DNA of 12,530 bases from Robiginitomaculum sp. (GCA_002732905.1 NVTC01000012.1:42068-54597); one strand, 5' to 3'. Positions 1 to 7,415 are shown, counted from the stretch's first letter. A program made the numbers and translations. The notes: generated by a model from the letters alone, not told the origin.

Positions 1-47
1 CCGCATACCAATGGTTGTCCACGGTCTGAACTTGTTGGTGAAATCAT
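1..47 (-). CDS. 5' end of an unidentified gene, cut by window edge
   Basis: An ATG (complement of 45-47) opens a minus-strand reading frame that runs to the window edge: 15 codons reading MISPTSSDRGQPLVC. It is preceded by AAGGGGA (complement of about 55-61), a good Shine-Dalgarno-like sequence about 7 nt from the ATG. This supports a real start codon rather than a chance ATG. It lies 78 bp downstream of the glutamate dehydrogenase stop codon on the same strand, so it could be read through from that gene or have its own promoter in the gap. Fifteen residues are too few for me to recognise a family, and no function is proposed. Confidence 0.45.
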   Translation of the reverse strand, partial: MISPTSSDRGQPLVC

Positions 48-90
48 ATGCTAATCCCCTTAGTAACACAGTCTATGTCACAACTTTGTC

Positions 91-118
91 TTAATAACAA
101 AATAATTCCCGATGTAAA
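91..118 (-). promoter_or_regulatory. Possible promoter for the partial gene at 1-47
   Basis: On the minus strand TTTACA (complement of 113-118) is followed after 16 bp by TATTAA (complement of 91-96), a loose match to sigma-70 -35 and -10 boxes. The 48-125 gap has no obvious hairpin terminator for the upstream dehydrogenase gene. The region is AT-rich, so a chance match is quite possible. Confidence 0.2.
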
Positions 119-125
119 GTACCTC

Positions 126-3100
126 TTAAGTTGATAGTAATTCTCTGAGTTGTGCATTTATGATCGCAAATTTAGCTAAATTCCAGCCGCCGGAGGTGTT
201 TATTTTTGTATATGCAGCATCATAAGCCTGTACTGCGTGGGGTTTACTTCCAATATAAGCATTAATCATGGTTTTAGTCCCAGCCTTGGCTGTGCCGCCG
301 TTGTCAATATGTAGACGGGCAGCACCTAAAGCCAAATTCGCCTGTGCGGCGTAATAATCTTCTTCAATGCGTTGCTGTGCTAGTCCCTCCCAATGGGTTT
401 TCGGTGTTGTTTTCATGGACATTGTGCGCAGACGGTCAATTTTAAAACGACCACCCATGTCATAGAACAATTCCGCAGCCTTGCGAATTGGCCAACCCGT
501 TTTTTCGGTAAGCTCAACCACATCAAATCCTGATGCACGCGCCCTTAGCAAGGACACATCTGCCGCCAAGTCTTCTGGAATACCAGAGCGCACAAAACGT
601 CCGATCCGAGCGGCAACACGGCGGCTGTCATAGCTTGACAACACATTGACCCACCCTTCATCCACATGGGAAAGGCCATCCGTACGCCTTGCTATACGCA
701 TAGCAATGGAACCCGTTTCTCCGCGTCTAACCAGCCAACCAATGACCCGCTGTAATACTGTGGAAATTTCCGCCTGCAAACTCAACTGGGCCTCAGCGCT
801 AATTTTATTGTCGAGCGCGTTGATCGCAGTACGCATATCCTCAATTTGCAAAACCTCATAAGCGATTGTGAAAGCTTTGGCAATTTCACCTGCACTACCA
901 TTGGTCTGCTCACTGAGGCGAGACATAAATATCGGGCCGCCCACATCAACAATTTTATTGCAAAGCCGCGAGATAATAATTTCGCGCCGCAGACGGTGAC
1001 CTTTCAGTGCCTTGTCAAACCCCTGTACGGCTTTGGGGAAATAATCCCTAAACATTTGTTCAAAAAATGGATCATCGGCTATGTCTGTATCAACCAAATC
1101 ATCAAACAAAACAATTTTGGCGTAGGCATTCAGAACTGCGATTTCCGGGCGAGATAACTGTCCGCCCTTTTCGCCAATATTGTGCATTTCAACTGCGGAC
1201 GGTAAGCTTTCTACATCCCTATCAAGCTTATCTTCTCCCTCCAGAGTTTCCATAAACCTGCTATACGCGTGATGCTCTTCACGCGCATACATTTGCGCCA
1301 AAGATAAAGCCCCAGTCTGGTCATAATTATGGCGCAGGACTAAGGTTGAAACATCATCTGTCATTTTCTCTAATAGTTTAACACGAGCGCTGGCTTTGAG
1401 CTCTCCACTTTCAATGGCACCTGCCAATAATATTTTGATATTCACTTCATTATCAGAGCAATCCACACCGGCGGAATTATCAATAGCATCCGTATTTATC
1501 CGGCCACCATTTTTGGCAAATTCGATACGGCCCGCTTGGGTAACACCAAGGTTAGCACCCTCACCTATGACTTTTGCTTTTAAATTCAAGCCATTAATTC
1601 TTATGAGATTATTTGCTTTATCACTCGCTTGGTCATGGCTTTCAGATGAAGCCTTGATATAGGTACCAATGCCGCCAAACCACAGGAGCTCGCATTGAGA
1701 CTTTAGTAATGCTTTCATCAACTCATTGGGCGTAACCGCATCTGCTGACAGGCCTGTAAGTTTTTGTATTTCTGCGGTCAATTTGATAGATTTACTAGAG
1801 CGCGGGAAAATACCCCCCCCTTTGGAAATCAGCTTTTTATTATAGTCCTGCCAACTGGAGCGAGGCAAATTAAACAAGCGTTCCCGCTCCTTGAATGTCT
1901 TAGCTGTATCCGGGTTTGGATCGATAAAAATATCCCGGTGATCAAAAGCTGCAAGCAAGCGAATTTTTGGAGACAAGAGCATGCCGTTACCGAACACATC
2001 ACCAGACATATCACCGATACCGATAACATCAAATTCTTGTGTCTGAATATCTTTACCCATTTCGCGGAAATGCCGCTTCACAGCCTCCCAGCCACCTTTG
2101 GCCGTAATGCCCATTGCCTTATGGTCATAGCCAACCGAACCACCAGACGCGAAAGCATCATCAAGCCAAAAACCATAATCAGCCGCAATACCATTTGCGA
2201 TATCCGAAAATGTCGCTGTACCCTTATCCGCCGCCACAACCAGATAGGGGTCGGGATCGTCCCAGCAAACCACATCAATAGGCGGGACTGTATCTTTGCC
2301 TTTATAGGTGTCGGTCACATCGAGAAGCCCGCTAACAAATTGTGTGTACGCCACAATTCCTTCGGCGAATACATCGTCGCGACTACCATCTACGGGTAAT
2401 TGTTTCGGGAAAAATCCGCCTTTTGAGCCAACAGGCACAATCACGGCATTTTTAACCTGTTGCGCCTTCACAAGGCCCAGAACTTCGGTACGAAAATCAT
2501 CACGCCTATCGGACCAGCGCAAACCACCCCTGGCCACAGGGCCAAAACGGATGTGCACACCCTCAACCCGGGGCGACCAAACAAATATTTCACGAAAAGG
2601 TTTTGGTGCTGGCAGGTCTTCAACAGCCTGACTATCGATTTTCAGGGATATAAATGGATGTGCTTTGCCGTCCTCGTCTGTAATATAGAAGTTTGTCCGC
2701 AGGGCTGCATGCAACACCAAAGCCATGCGGCGCAAAGCTCTGTCATGGTCAAGCGATATCACTTTATCCATTTGTACGAACATTTTGCTCTCGATCGCAG
2801 CTGCCTTTTCGCGGCGCGTATCCATAGACATTCTTACGAACGGGTCAAATTTTGTAGTGAACAATTCCAGCATAAGGCCGGTAATCTTCGGGTAGCAGGC
2901 CAAAGCTTCGATTTGGACATGTTCAGACGGGTCTAGGCCGGATTGCTTACGGTAACGCGCTAAAAGCCTCAATACCGCTACCTGCCGCCAATGCACGGCT
3001 TGTGGCAATATTAGTGCATTAAAGCCGTCGTCTTCGTTTTGGTCGTGCCAGATTGAAAGGAATGCACTACGAAAGATGTCTTCAAGACCAGAGCGATCTT

Positions 3101-4979
3101 TGGGCGAGTAATCCAAGCGCATTTCATAATCGTAAATCCAGGTATTTTTTGTACCTTCGGCGGAAATTTTATAACCGGTTTCCTGCACAACGTGTAGACC
3201 CATATTGTTAAAAATCGGCATGACATCTGATAGTTCCAACCGTTGGTTCCAACTATAAAATTTAGCGCGCAAGACTGTTGCCCCATCGCCCTTACGGGTA
3301 CATACCCGCACAGCCATAGGATTGTCGGCATTGACACCCTCGAGAACGGCAATGTCGGCAACGGCTTCAGCTGCACCAAAACTGGCTTGATATGCCGCCG
3401 AAAACGCAGTGTTGTATGCACCCAATCGTTTACTTATATTCGGATTTTCATGCATCTCTGCCTGGGTTTGCAATCCTGCACTCCAAGGCTGGCTCAGAGC
3501 GGCTACTTCTTTTTCGAGAGCTACTAAATCTGGATTTGCTTCATTGTCCGGATCCATACCAATGATGAAATGCACCCGCGCCATAGGGGAATCGCTATAT
3601 TGTGGATAGAATGCAGATACACGTCCCCCCCAAGCTGCACTCAAACATGCCCCAATTTTCTGGCGCACAGTAGTATTATAATTTTCGCGCGGCACATAAA
3701 CCAAAACAGAAGCAAAGCGTTTAAACGGATCATTACGCACAAACAAACGGGTACGTGGACGGTCAAAGGCTTGCGCAACGCCCGTTGCTATTCGGTATAA
3801 ATCGTCTTCGGAACTTTGGAATAACTCGTCACGCGGATATGATGACAAAACAAATTCCAAACGCTTCGCATTATGAGAATCGGATGCAGCGCCATAACGG
3901 TGCATAACTTGTTGAACTTTACGGCGGATGAGCGGCACATATTTGGGCGAACGCGCATAAGCATCAACGGTGAACAAACCGACGATACGAGTTTCACCAA
4001 TGACTTTTCCCTGTTTGTTGTATTTTTTTATGGAAATATAATCCATCCGCACTCGGCGATGTACGCTTGAAAACAAATTGGACTTAGCGATAGTCACAGG
4101 GTCTTTTTCAAGCAATGACGCCTCAACGTTTGACGAAATTCTGGCCGGCTCACTACTTTGACGCAGGATCATATTTGTATGGTCCCGCAATACACCCTTA
4201 CAGGATGATTGCACAACTTCGGGATGGCCGTAATCATAGGTCTCCCCATTGCCACCATCGCTCTTAGCCTTGCCGCTAACATATACAAATGAACGTGTAC
4301 CCAACAGTACAAAATTACCGTCACGTATCCAATCGAGAAATTCGCAGGCTTCGTCCAATACATCTGCGGGCACATCACCGTGTTGCTCCGATAACTCGGC
4401 AATACTGTCTTCAAGTAAAACCAACATAGGCTTAAAATCGCTGATAACCGCGTCCAGATCCTTCAAGGTATTTGTGATACCAGCTTGAATTGTTTTGCGC
4501 CCCTGAATACTTTGACGTGGAATCAGGACTTGTATCAAGGATTCACGTACCTTTTCACCGCGCTTGCGCCATAAGCCCTTATCGTTGCGGTAACCTTCCA
4601 CAATCGGGTGATAGAGCGCCAGTATATCTATGCCGTGACTAGATATTTCGCCAATGATAGAATCAACCAAAAACGTCCGGTCATCCGTAATGATCTCAAC
4701 AATATCATAGCGGTCAGCCAAAACACTGATATGGGCAATAGGTTCAACGCGAATAGATGAAGTACCCACCTTGCGGCAGTCTCCAAACATCCAAAAACCT
4801 CGCGCCAAAGCCAGAATATCCTCAAGCGGTAGAGCTAACGCATCATTTTGCGCCGTGTCATCATAATAAGATTTTAAAAATTGTTCAGCACCCAATTCGA
4901 ATCCGTCATTATGATACCAAGACTCGTCGCCCATGGCAGCTTTTACAAATGCGGTTTTTGAGAATTTAAGTCCAGCCAT
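126..4979 (-). CDS. gdhB: NAD-specific glutamate dehydrogenase, large (about 180 kDa) class
   Basis: This cytoplasmic enzyme oxidatively deaminates glutamate to 2-oxoglutarate and ammonia with NAD+, feeding glutamate carbon into the TCA cycle. The 1617-residue length is typical of the giant bacterial GDH family (P. aeruginosa GdhB, Caulobacter GdhZ). Roughly the first 700 residues form the N-terminal regulatory part with ACT-like folds known for this family. The catalytic core then shows RGGLRWSD (817-824), a KAQQVKN stretch (838-844) and PVGSKGGFFPK (849-859), whose Lys853 aligns with the catalytic lysine of the PxGGxKGG motif. GIGDMSGDVFGNG (987-999) is the Rossmann dinucleotide-binding region, and the conserved GEGANLGVTQ follows. 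About 350 C-terminal residues form the helical tail. The frame is intact. The ATG has only a weak upstream AGG. The family is often allosterically controlled by amino acids (established knowledge, not seen here). Family assignment is very secure; the symbol follows the Pseudomonas name. Confidence 0.97.
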   Translation of the reverse strand: MAGLKFSKTAFVKAAMGDESWYHNDGFELGAEQFLKSYYDDTAQNDALALPLEDILALARGFWMFGDCRKVGTSSIRVEPIAHISVLADRYDIVEIITDDRTFLVDSIIGEISSHGIDILALYHPIVEGYRNDKGLWRKRGEKVRESLIQVLIPRQSIQGRKTIQAGITNTLKDLDAVISDFKPMLVLLEDSIAELSEQHGDVPADVLDEACEFLDWIRDGNFVLLGTRSFVYVSGKAKSDGGNGETYDYGHPEVVQSSCKGVLRDHTNMILRQSSEPARISSNVEASLLEKDPVTIAKSNLFSSVHRRVRMDYISIKKYNKQGKVIGETRIVGLFTVDAYARSPKYVPLIRRKVQQVMHRYGAASDSHNAKRLEFVLSSYPRDELFQSSEDDLYRIATGVAQAFDRPRTRLFVRNDPFKRFASVLVYVPRENYNTTVRQKIGACLSAAWGGRVSAFYPQYSDSPMARVHFIIGMDPDNEANPDLVALEKEVAALSQPWSAGLQTQAEMHENPNISKRLGAYNTAFSAAYQASFGAAEAVADIAVLEGVNADNPMAVRVCTRKGDGATVLRAKFYSWNQRLELSDVMPIFNNMGLHVVQETGYKISAEGTKNTWIYDYEMRLDYSPKDRSGLEDIFRSAFLSIWHDQNEDDGFNALILPQAVHWRQVAVLRLLARYRKQSGLDPSEHVQIEALACYPKITGLMLELFTTKFDPFVRMSMDTRREKAAAIESKMFVQMDKVISLDHDRALRRMALVLHAALRTNFYITDEDGKAHPFISLKIDSQAVEDLPAPKPFREIFVWSPRVEGVHIRFGPVARGGLRWSDRRDDFRTEVLGLVKAQQVKNAVIVPVGSKGGFFPKQLPVDGSRDDVFAEGIVAYTQFVSGLLDVTDTYKGKDTVPPIDVVCWDDPDPYLVVAADKGTATFSDIANGIAADYGFWLDDAFASGGSVGYDHKAMGITAKGGWEAVKRHFREMGKDIQTQEFDVIGIGDMSGDVFGNGMLLSPKIRLLAAFDHRDIFIDPNPDTAKTFKERERLFNLPRSSWQDYNKKLISKGGGIFPRSSKSIKLTAEIQKLTGLSADAVTPNELMKALLKSQCELLWFGGIGTYIKASSESHDQASDKANNLIRINGLNLKAKVIGEGANLGVTQAGRIEFAKNGGRINTDAIDNSAGVDCSDNEVNIKILLAGAIESGELKASARVKLLEKMTDDVSTLVLRHNYDQTGALSLAQMYAREEHHAYSRFMETLEGEDKLDRDVESLPSAVEMHNIGEKGGQLSRPEIAVLNAYAKIVLFDDLVDTDIADDPFFEQMFRDYFPKAVQGFDKALKGHRLRREIIISRLCNKIVDVGGPIFMSRLSEQTNGSAGEIAKAFTIAYEVLQIEDMRTAINALDNKISAEAQLSLQAEISTVLQRVIGWLVRRGETGSIAMRIARRTDGLSHVDEGWVNVLSSYDSRRVAARIGRFVRSGIPEDLAADVSLLRARASGFDVVELTEKTGWPIRKAAELFYDMGGRFKIDRLRTMSMKTTPKTHWEGLAQQRIEEDYYAAQANLALGAARLHIDNGGTAKAGTKTMINAYIGSKPHAVQAYDAAYTKINTSGGWNLAKFAIINAQLRELLST

Positions 4980-5243
4980 AAGGGTATACCTAACAGTCTA
5001 AATTGTAATTTTGCCAAAGGATAAACAGCGTATGCTGAACAGTAAACAGCTATTTTACTACAAGCATAATTTACTTAATAGACGCTCGGAAACACCTTGA
5101 AATAAAATAACGAAGCCAGATCGCACATGTGAACTAAAGATATAGCCCAAATAAAAAGGACGTTTTACTATTAGGTGTCGCTCAGCAACTCTAAATTGGA
5201 CAAATAGCCATTCTTATGATAGCATCTACTTCAGGAGGTAATT
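4980..5243. promoter_or_regulatory. Divergent intergenic region between GDH and CBS genes
   Basis: These 264 bp are AT-rich and must hold the promoters of two divergent genes. Toward the CBS gene, TATGAT at 5215-5220 is a good -10 candidate just before a strong Shine-Dalgarno sequence, but no -35 box sits at 16-18 bp; the TTGGAC at 5196-5201 is too close to it. Toward the dehydrogenase, TTTACT and TATCCT (17 bp apart, around 5016-5044) and TACAAT (complement of 5002-5007) are weak candidates. I found no open reading frame with a plausible ribosome site, no terminator hairpin and no RNA gene here. Confidence 0.4.
5233..5239 (+). promoter_or_regulatory. Strong ribosome binding site of the CBS gene
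   Basis: AGGAGGT lies 4 nt before the ATG at 5244. It is the best Shine-Dalgarno match in the window and fixes the start of the CBS-domain gene, suggesting efficient translation. Confidence 0.75.
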
Positions 5244-5675
5244 ATGAGTGTAAGTGAACTTCTAAAAAACAAAGGTAATCAAATATACGCGGTCGACATA
5301 ACCGACACATTACGGGATGCGATTGCGCTGTTAAATGCTAAAAACATCGGCGTAGTTTTGGTAACAGACCAAAAGGGTCGTATGAAGGGCATTTTATCAG
5401 AACGAGATATTATCCGCAGAGCTTTGGCTCAAGAAACTGGGTTTCGCGACGAACCAGTTACAAAAACCATGACCAGTAAGGTCTTTACCGTTAGCCCGAC
5501 CACCAGCATTGACGAAGTTATGGAACTTATGACCAATTCTCGTGTCAGGCACATACCCGTACTGGACGGCGACGAGATCAAAGGTTTGGTTTCAATTGGC
5601 GATGTAGTCAAACGCAAAATTTCCGATGCCGAAAATGAAGCTGCCGTATTACGCGAATATATTGCGACTGGTTAG
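5244..5675 (+). CDS. Two-CBS-domain protein
   Basis: The 143-residue protein consists almost entirely of a tandem CBS (Bateman) pair. CBS 1 covers about residues 7-65 and ends in GILSERDIIRRAL. CBS 2 covers about 75-130 and contains SRVRHIPVLDGDEIKGLVSIGDVVK. A short acidic helical tail ends in REYIATG. There is no attached enzyme or transporter domain and no membrane segment. CBS pairs usually bind adenine nucleotides (AMP, ATP, sometimes NAD or SAM) and report energy status. Stand-alone proteins of this size with SERDI and SIGDVVK motifs are common in alphaproteobacteria, but their partners are mostly unknown. The gene is divergent from the NAD-glutamate dehydrogenase and ends 2 nt before the convergent ftrA-like gene. 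A link to GDH regulation is only a guess from position. Confidence 0.93.
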   Translation: MSVSELLKNKGNQIYAVDITDTLRDAIALLNAKNIGVVLVTDQKGRMKGILSERDIIRRALAQETGFRDEPVTKTMTSKVFTVSPTTSIDEVMELMTNSRVRHIPVLDGDEIKGLVSIGDVVKRKISDAENEAAVLREYIATG

Positions 5676-5677
5676 CC

Positions 5678-6691
5678 TTATACCCTATGATGTTTTTGGA
5701 CCCACGCACGACCATCTGGGTTGAATTTTGAACGAAATTTAGTTGGGCAAGTGCCAGTTATTCGCTTGAAATGGTGCCTGAGTGTTTCCGGGGTTTTCAG
5801 CCCAGTGATCCCTGCAATCTGATCAATATTTAAATCCGTTGTTTCCAATAGTTCTTTGACAAGTTCAACGCGCTCGCGGGTTATCCATGCATGGGGGCTT
5901 AAACCTGTCGCATCTCGGAATTTACGTTGCAAAGTCCGAGGCGATGTGTTGCAGGCATCTGCCATACGACCTATATTCCAATCCTGCCCAAGTTCTTCGC
6001 GAATTATATCCATCAATTTAGCAACATTCCCTTTATACTCCCTACCAACTGGACGCACAATAAACTGGGATTGACCATCATCCCTATAGGCAGGAACAAC
6101 AAGGCGCCGCGCAACCTCATTGGCACGTTCAACTCCAAAATCGGTGCGAATGATATGCAAACATAAATCAATGCCCGCTGCCGATCCAGCTGAAGTCAAA
6201 ACATCTCCACTGTCGATATATAAAACATTAGGGTCAACGAAAATATCGGGAAAGCGCTCACGAAGCGCGTCTACAAATTTCCAATGGGTAGCTACTTTAT
6301 GTTTATCCAGTAAGCCACACGCCGCCAGAACGAATACACCCAAACAGATAGAAGCTATACGCGCGCCTCTTTGGTTGGCTTTTAATAAAGCCTGCTTTAA
6401 ATCTGGTGGAACAAACCTATCTACACCGCGCCAACCGGGAATAATAATCAAGTCAGCATCCGATAGTTGTTCAAGGTTTTTTTCAGCATCAATAAAAATA
6501 TTGCCTAAACCTCGAATCGGTTTGTTATCTGCGGCAACAATTTGGCAATCATACCAAGGCGTATATTCGGGCCGAGGCAAAGCAAAAATTTCGATAGCTA
6601 TTGAATATTCAAAAGTGCATAAACCATCATAAGCTATTATGCAGACTTTTTTGTTTTCTACCATTGCAGATGGTATGTTTCCCCCGGACAT
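5678..6691 (-). CDS. ftrA: GlxA/FtrA-type transcriptional regulator (DJ-1/PfpI domain plus AraC HTH)
   Basis: This predicted cytoplasmic DNA-binding regulator has 337 residues, matching the usual 320-340 of the family. Residues about 15-195 form a DJ-1/PfpI-like (class I glutamine amidotransferase fold) domain: VCIIAYDGLCTFEYSIAIEIF near the start (quoted from 16 on), IIIPGW (82-87) and the elbow SICLGVF with Cys116 at the nucleophile position. Residues about 225-330 form a double helix-turn-helix of AraC type with SPRTLQRKFRDATG and the closing ETLRHHFKRITGTCPTKFR. The THW, LTSAGSAAGIDLCLH and RRLVVPAYRDDGQ blocks resemble the FtrA subgroup more than generic GlxA. The ligand and targets are not known. 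The start is uncertain: ATG at 6691 has only a weak GAAGAG before it, and an internal ATG at 6664 would drop nine residues outside the domain. It is transcribed away from the DUF2147 terminator, probably from its own promoter. Confidence 0.92.
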   Translation of the reverse strand: MSGGNIPSAMVENKKVCIIAYDGLCTFEYSIAIEIFALPRPEYTPWYDCQIVAADNKPIRGLGNIFIDAEKNLEQLSDADLIIIPGWRGVDRFVPPDLKQALLKANQRGARIASICLGVFVLAACGLLDKHKVATHWKFVDALRERFPDIFVDPNVLYIDSGDVLTSAGSAAGIDLCLHIIRTDFGVERANEVARRLVVPAYRDDGQSQFIVRPVGREYKGNVAKLMDIIREELGQDWNIGRMADACNTSPRTLQRKFRDATGLSPHAWITRERVELVKELLETTDLNIDQIAGITGLKTPETLRHHFKRITGTCPTKFRSKFNPDGRAWVQKHHRV

Positions 6692-6729
6692 ATCGCACTC
6701 TTCGTTTGTGTTTTATGCGCCCCCTGAGC

Positions 6730-6744
6730 TATGTGCCACACATA
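6730..6744. promoter_or_regulatory. Inverted repeat upstream of ftrA, possible operator
   Basis: TATGTG-CCA-CACATA is a perfect 6-bp inverted repeat with a 3-nt centre, 39 bp upstream of the ftrA start. On the minus strand a -10-like TAGTAT (complement of 6744-6749) touches its edge, with TTGAGG about 19 bp further upstream. A repressor or autoregulator site is a reasonable reading, but a 15-bp element of this kind also arises by chance, and AraC-type proteins often bind direct rather than inverted repeats. Confidence 0.3.
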
Positions 6745-6791
6745 TACTAGTAATGTTAAAAATAAAAGCCTCAACTGCAATTTGCTTGCAT

Positions 6792-6821
6792 AAAAAAAGC
6801 CGAGGCAACACCCCGGCTTTT
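6792..6821 (-). terminator. Rho-independent terminator of the DUF2147 gene
   Basis: On the minus strand AGCCGGGG, a TGTTG loop and CCTCGGCT form an 8-bp stem (7 Watson-Crick pairs and one G-T wobble) followed by TTTTTTT; the arms are 6811-6818 and 6798-6805. The wobble pairs only in the minus-strand RNA, where the plus strand has an A-C mismatch. This assigns the terminator to the minus direction. It starts about 20 nt after the DUF2147 stop codon and separates that gene from ftrA. Confidence 0.88.
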
Positions 6822-6840
6822 CGAAAAATGTTGAAATGAA

Positions 6841-7221
6841 TTAATCAGCAACAACGCGTGTCCATTTTTCAGATTTACAAGCAACTTTCATCATGCAGCC
6901 AGACATTTTGGTACGGCCATCTTCAAGAAGCTTGACCTTGCCGTAATAAGTACCGCCACCTTTTGGATCATACATTTTACCAATCCATTTACTGCCATCG
7001 TCACTTTTATGCATATTAAACAGCATTTTAACGCCAACAACAGGGCCACCGGTTGTTTTATCGGTACCTTCGCCAGAAATAACTTCACCACACATTTTGC
7101 TCGGATCGTCCTTGCACATAGCAAATTCAATGTGCCAGCCAAAGTTTGGTCTAGGCCAAGTGCCCAATACCTCATCAGCATTATCCGCAAAAGCCGCCGT
7201 TGACGCACCCATGCCTGTCAT
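6841..7221 (-). CDS. DUF2147 family secreted protein, N-terminus frameshifted
   Basis: The body matches DUF2147: an EVLGTW start, CKDDPSKMCGEV, then KMYDPKGGGTYYGKVKL and a C-terminal SGCMMKVACKSEKWTRV. Four cysteines (36, 44, 109, 115 counted from this ATG) could make two disulfides in the periplasm. The molecular function of the family is unknown to me. The in-frame ATG at 7221 gives 126 residues beginning MTGMGASTAAFA then DN, which is only the tail of a signal peptide, and no ribosome site lies at a proper distance. The true start is most likely the ATG at 7270 (see the feature at 7222-7270), one base out of frame. With one base removed in the T5 or A5 run the product would be 142 residues with a complete signal peptide. 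The gene is monocistronic, with its own terminator, and divergent from moaA. Confidence 0.85.
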   Translation of the reverse strand: MTGMGASTAAFADNADEVLGTWPRPNFGWHIEFAMCKDDPSKMCGEVISGEGTDKTTGGPVVGVKMLFNMHKSDDGSKWIGKMYDPKGGGTYYGKVKLLEDGRTKMSGCMMKVACKSEKWTRVVAD

Positions 7222-7270
7222 AGCTATAGCAGCAACACCTACAAATAGTTTTTCTAAAAATTGTTATCAT
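7222..7270 (-). other. Out-of-frame signal-peptide start of the DUF2147 gene
   Basis: In the DUF2147 frame, reading upstream from 7221 gives AIAAVGVFLKEL in reverse order and then two stop codons, with no ATG, GTG or TTG. In the next frame an ATG at 7270, preceded by AAGGGGAAG (complement of 7271-7279), reads MITIFRK. Deleting one base in the minus-strand A run (complement of 7249-7253) joins MITIFRK to LFVGVAAIAMTG and the ASTAAFA cleavage region: charged start, hydrophobic core and an A-x-A site. Deleting one T (complement of 7256-7260) would give MITILEK instead. This is therefore coding sequence broken by one extra base. Confidence 0.75.
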
Positions 7271-7321
7271 CTTCCCCTTATTATTTACCTTCCCGCGCTT
7301 CGGAAAGTTCTTTGTATGGGC

Positions 7322-7394
7322 ACTGCACTATATTACGACTTGCTAATATACATTTTTTTTCACATGACTTGATTTAGGTCAGGTAAAGTGCAGT
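7322..7394. repeat. Widely spaced inverted repeat flanking the FNR-like box
   Basis: ACTGCACT at 7322-7329 is repeated in inverse orientation as AGTGCAGT at 7387-7394, 57 bp apart. The match extends to a TTAC/GTAA tetramer if a 3-nt gap is allowed. Read in the direction of transcription, each divergent gene has GTAA, optional TAT, then AGTGCAGT upstream of its start. It may mark two sites of one regulator or may be chance. Confidence 0.35.
7369..7382. promoter_or_regulatory. Candidate FNR/CRP-family binding site
   Basis: TTGAT-TTAG-GTCAG matches the FNR-type consensus TTGAT-N4-ATCAA at 8 of 10 conserved positions. It lies 33 bp before the moaA ATG and about 25 bp upstream of a -10-like TATATT facing the DUF2147 gene. 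E. coli moa expression is raised anaerobically by FNR, so a site at this place makes biological sense. For moaA itself, a classical -41.5 activating position would put the transcript start at the ATG, so the site may instead act on the DUF2147 gene or as a repressor. Confidence 0.4.
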
Positions 7395-7415
7395 AATTAG
7401 CGCTAGAGAGCATAT

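Larger units (their letters stand above)
7271..7415. promoter_or_regulatory. Divergent promoter region between DUF2147 gene and moaA
   Basis: This AT-rich 145-bp gap drives two divergent genes. On the minus side TATATT (complement of 7345-7350) and TAATAT (complement of 7330-7335) are -10 candidates for the DUF2147 gene. On the plus side moaA has AGAGAG (7405-7410) as ribosome site, 5 nt from its ATG, and TAATTA at 7394-7399 as a weak -10. An FNR-like box and an inverted repeat inside it are listed separately. I see no large conserved structure that would argue for a Moco riboswitch; the moaA leader is too short to hold one. Confidence 0.5.

Noticed and set aside
1764..2399. 211-codon plus-strand open frame
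   Set aside because: It lies wholly inside the catalytic region of the glutamate dehydrogenase gene on the other strand, has no ribosome site and shows no recognisable domain.
5002..5020. Possible sigma-54 promoter (TTGGCA) upstream of glutamate dehydrogenase
   Set aside because: The minus-strand TTGGCA is not followed at the fixed distance by the required GC of the -12 element, so it does not fit sigma-54 spacing.
5026..5048. CAGC/GCTG inverted repeats in the GDH-CBS gap
   Set aside because: Arms are only 4 bp with irregular spacing, which is expected by chance in a region of this size.
5673..5710. Bidirectional terminator between the CBS gene and ftrA
   Set aside because: The two stop codons are 2 bp apart and no stem-loop followed by T or A runs is found on either strand nearby.
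6120..6632. 170-codon plus-strand open frame
   Set aside because: It is antisense to the FtrA-type regulator and has a biased composition typical of a shadow frame.
7271..7415. Moco riboswitch before moaA
   Set aside because: No extended helical structure or conserved Moco RNA pattern is visible, and the likely moaA leader is only tens of bases long.
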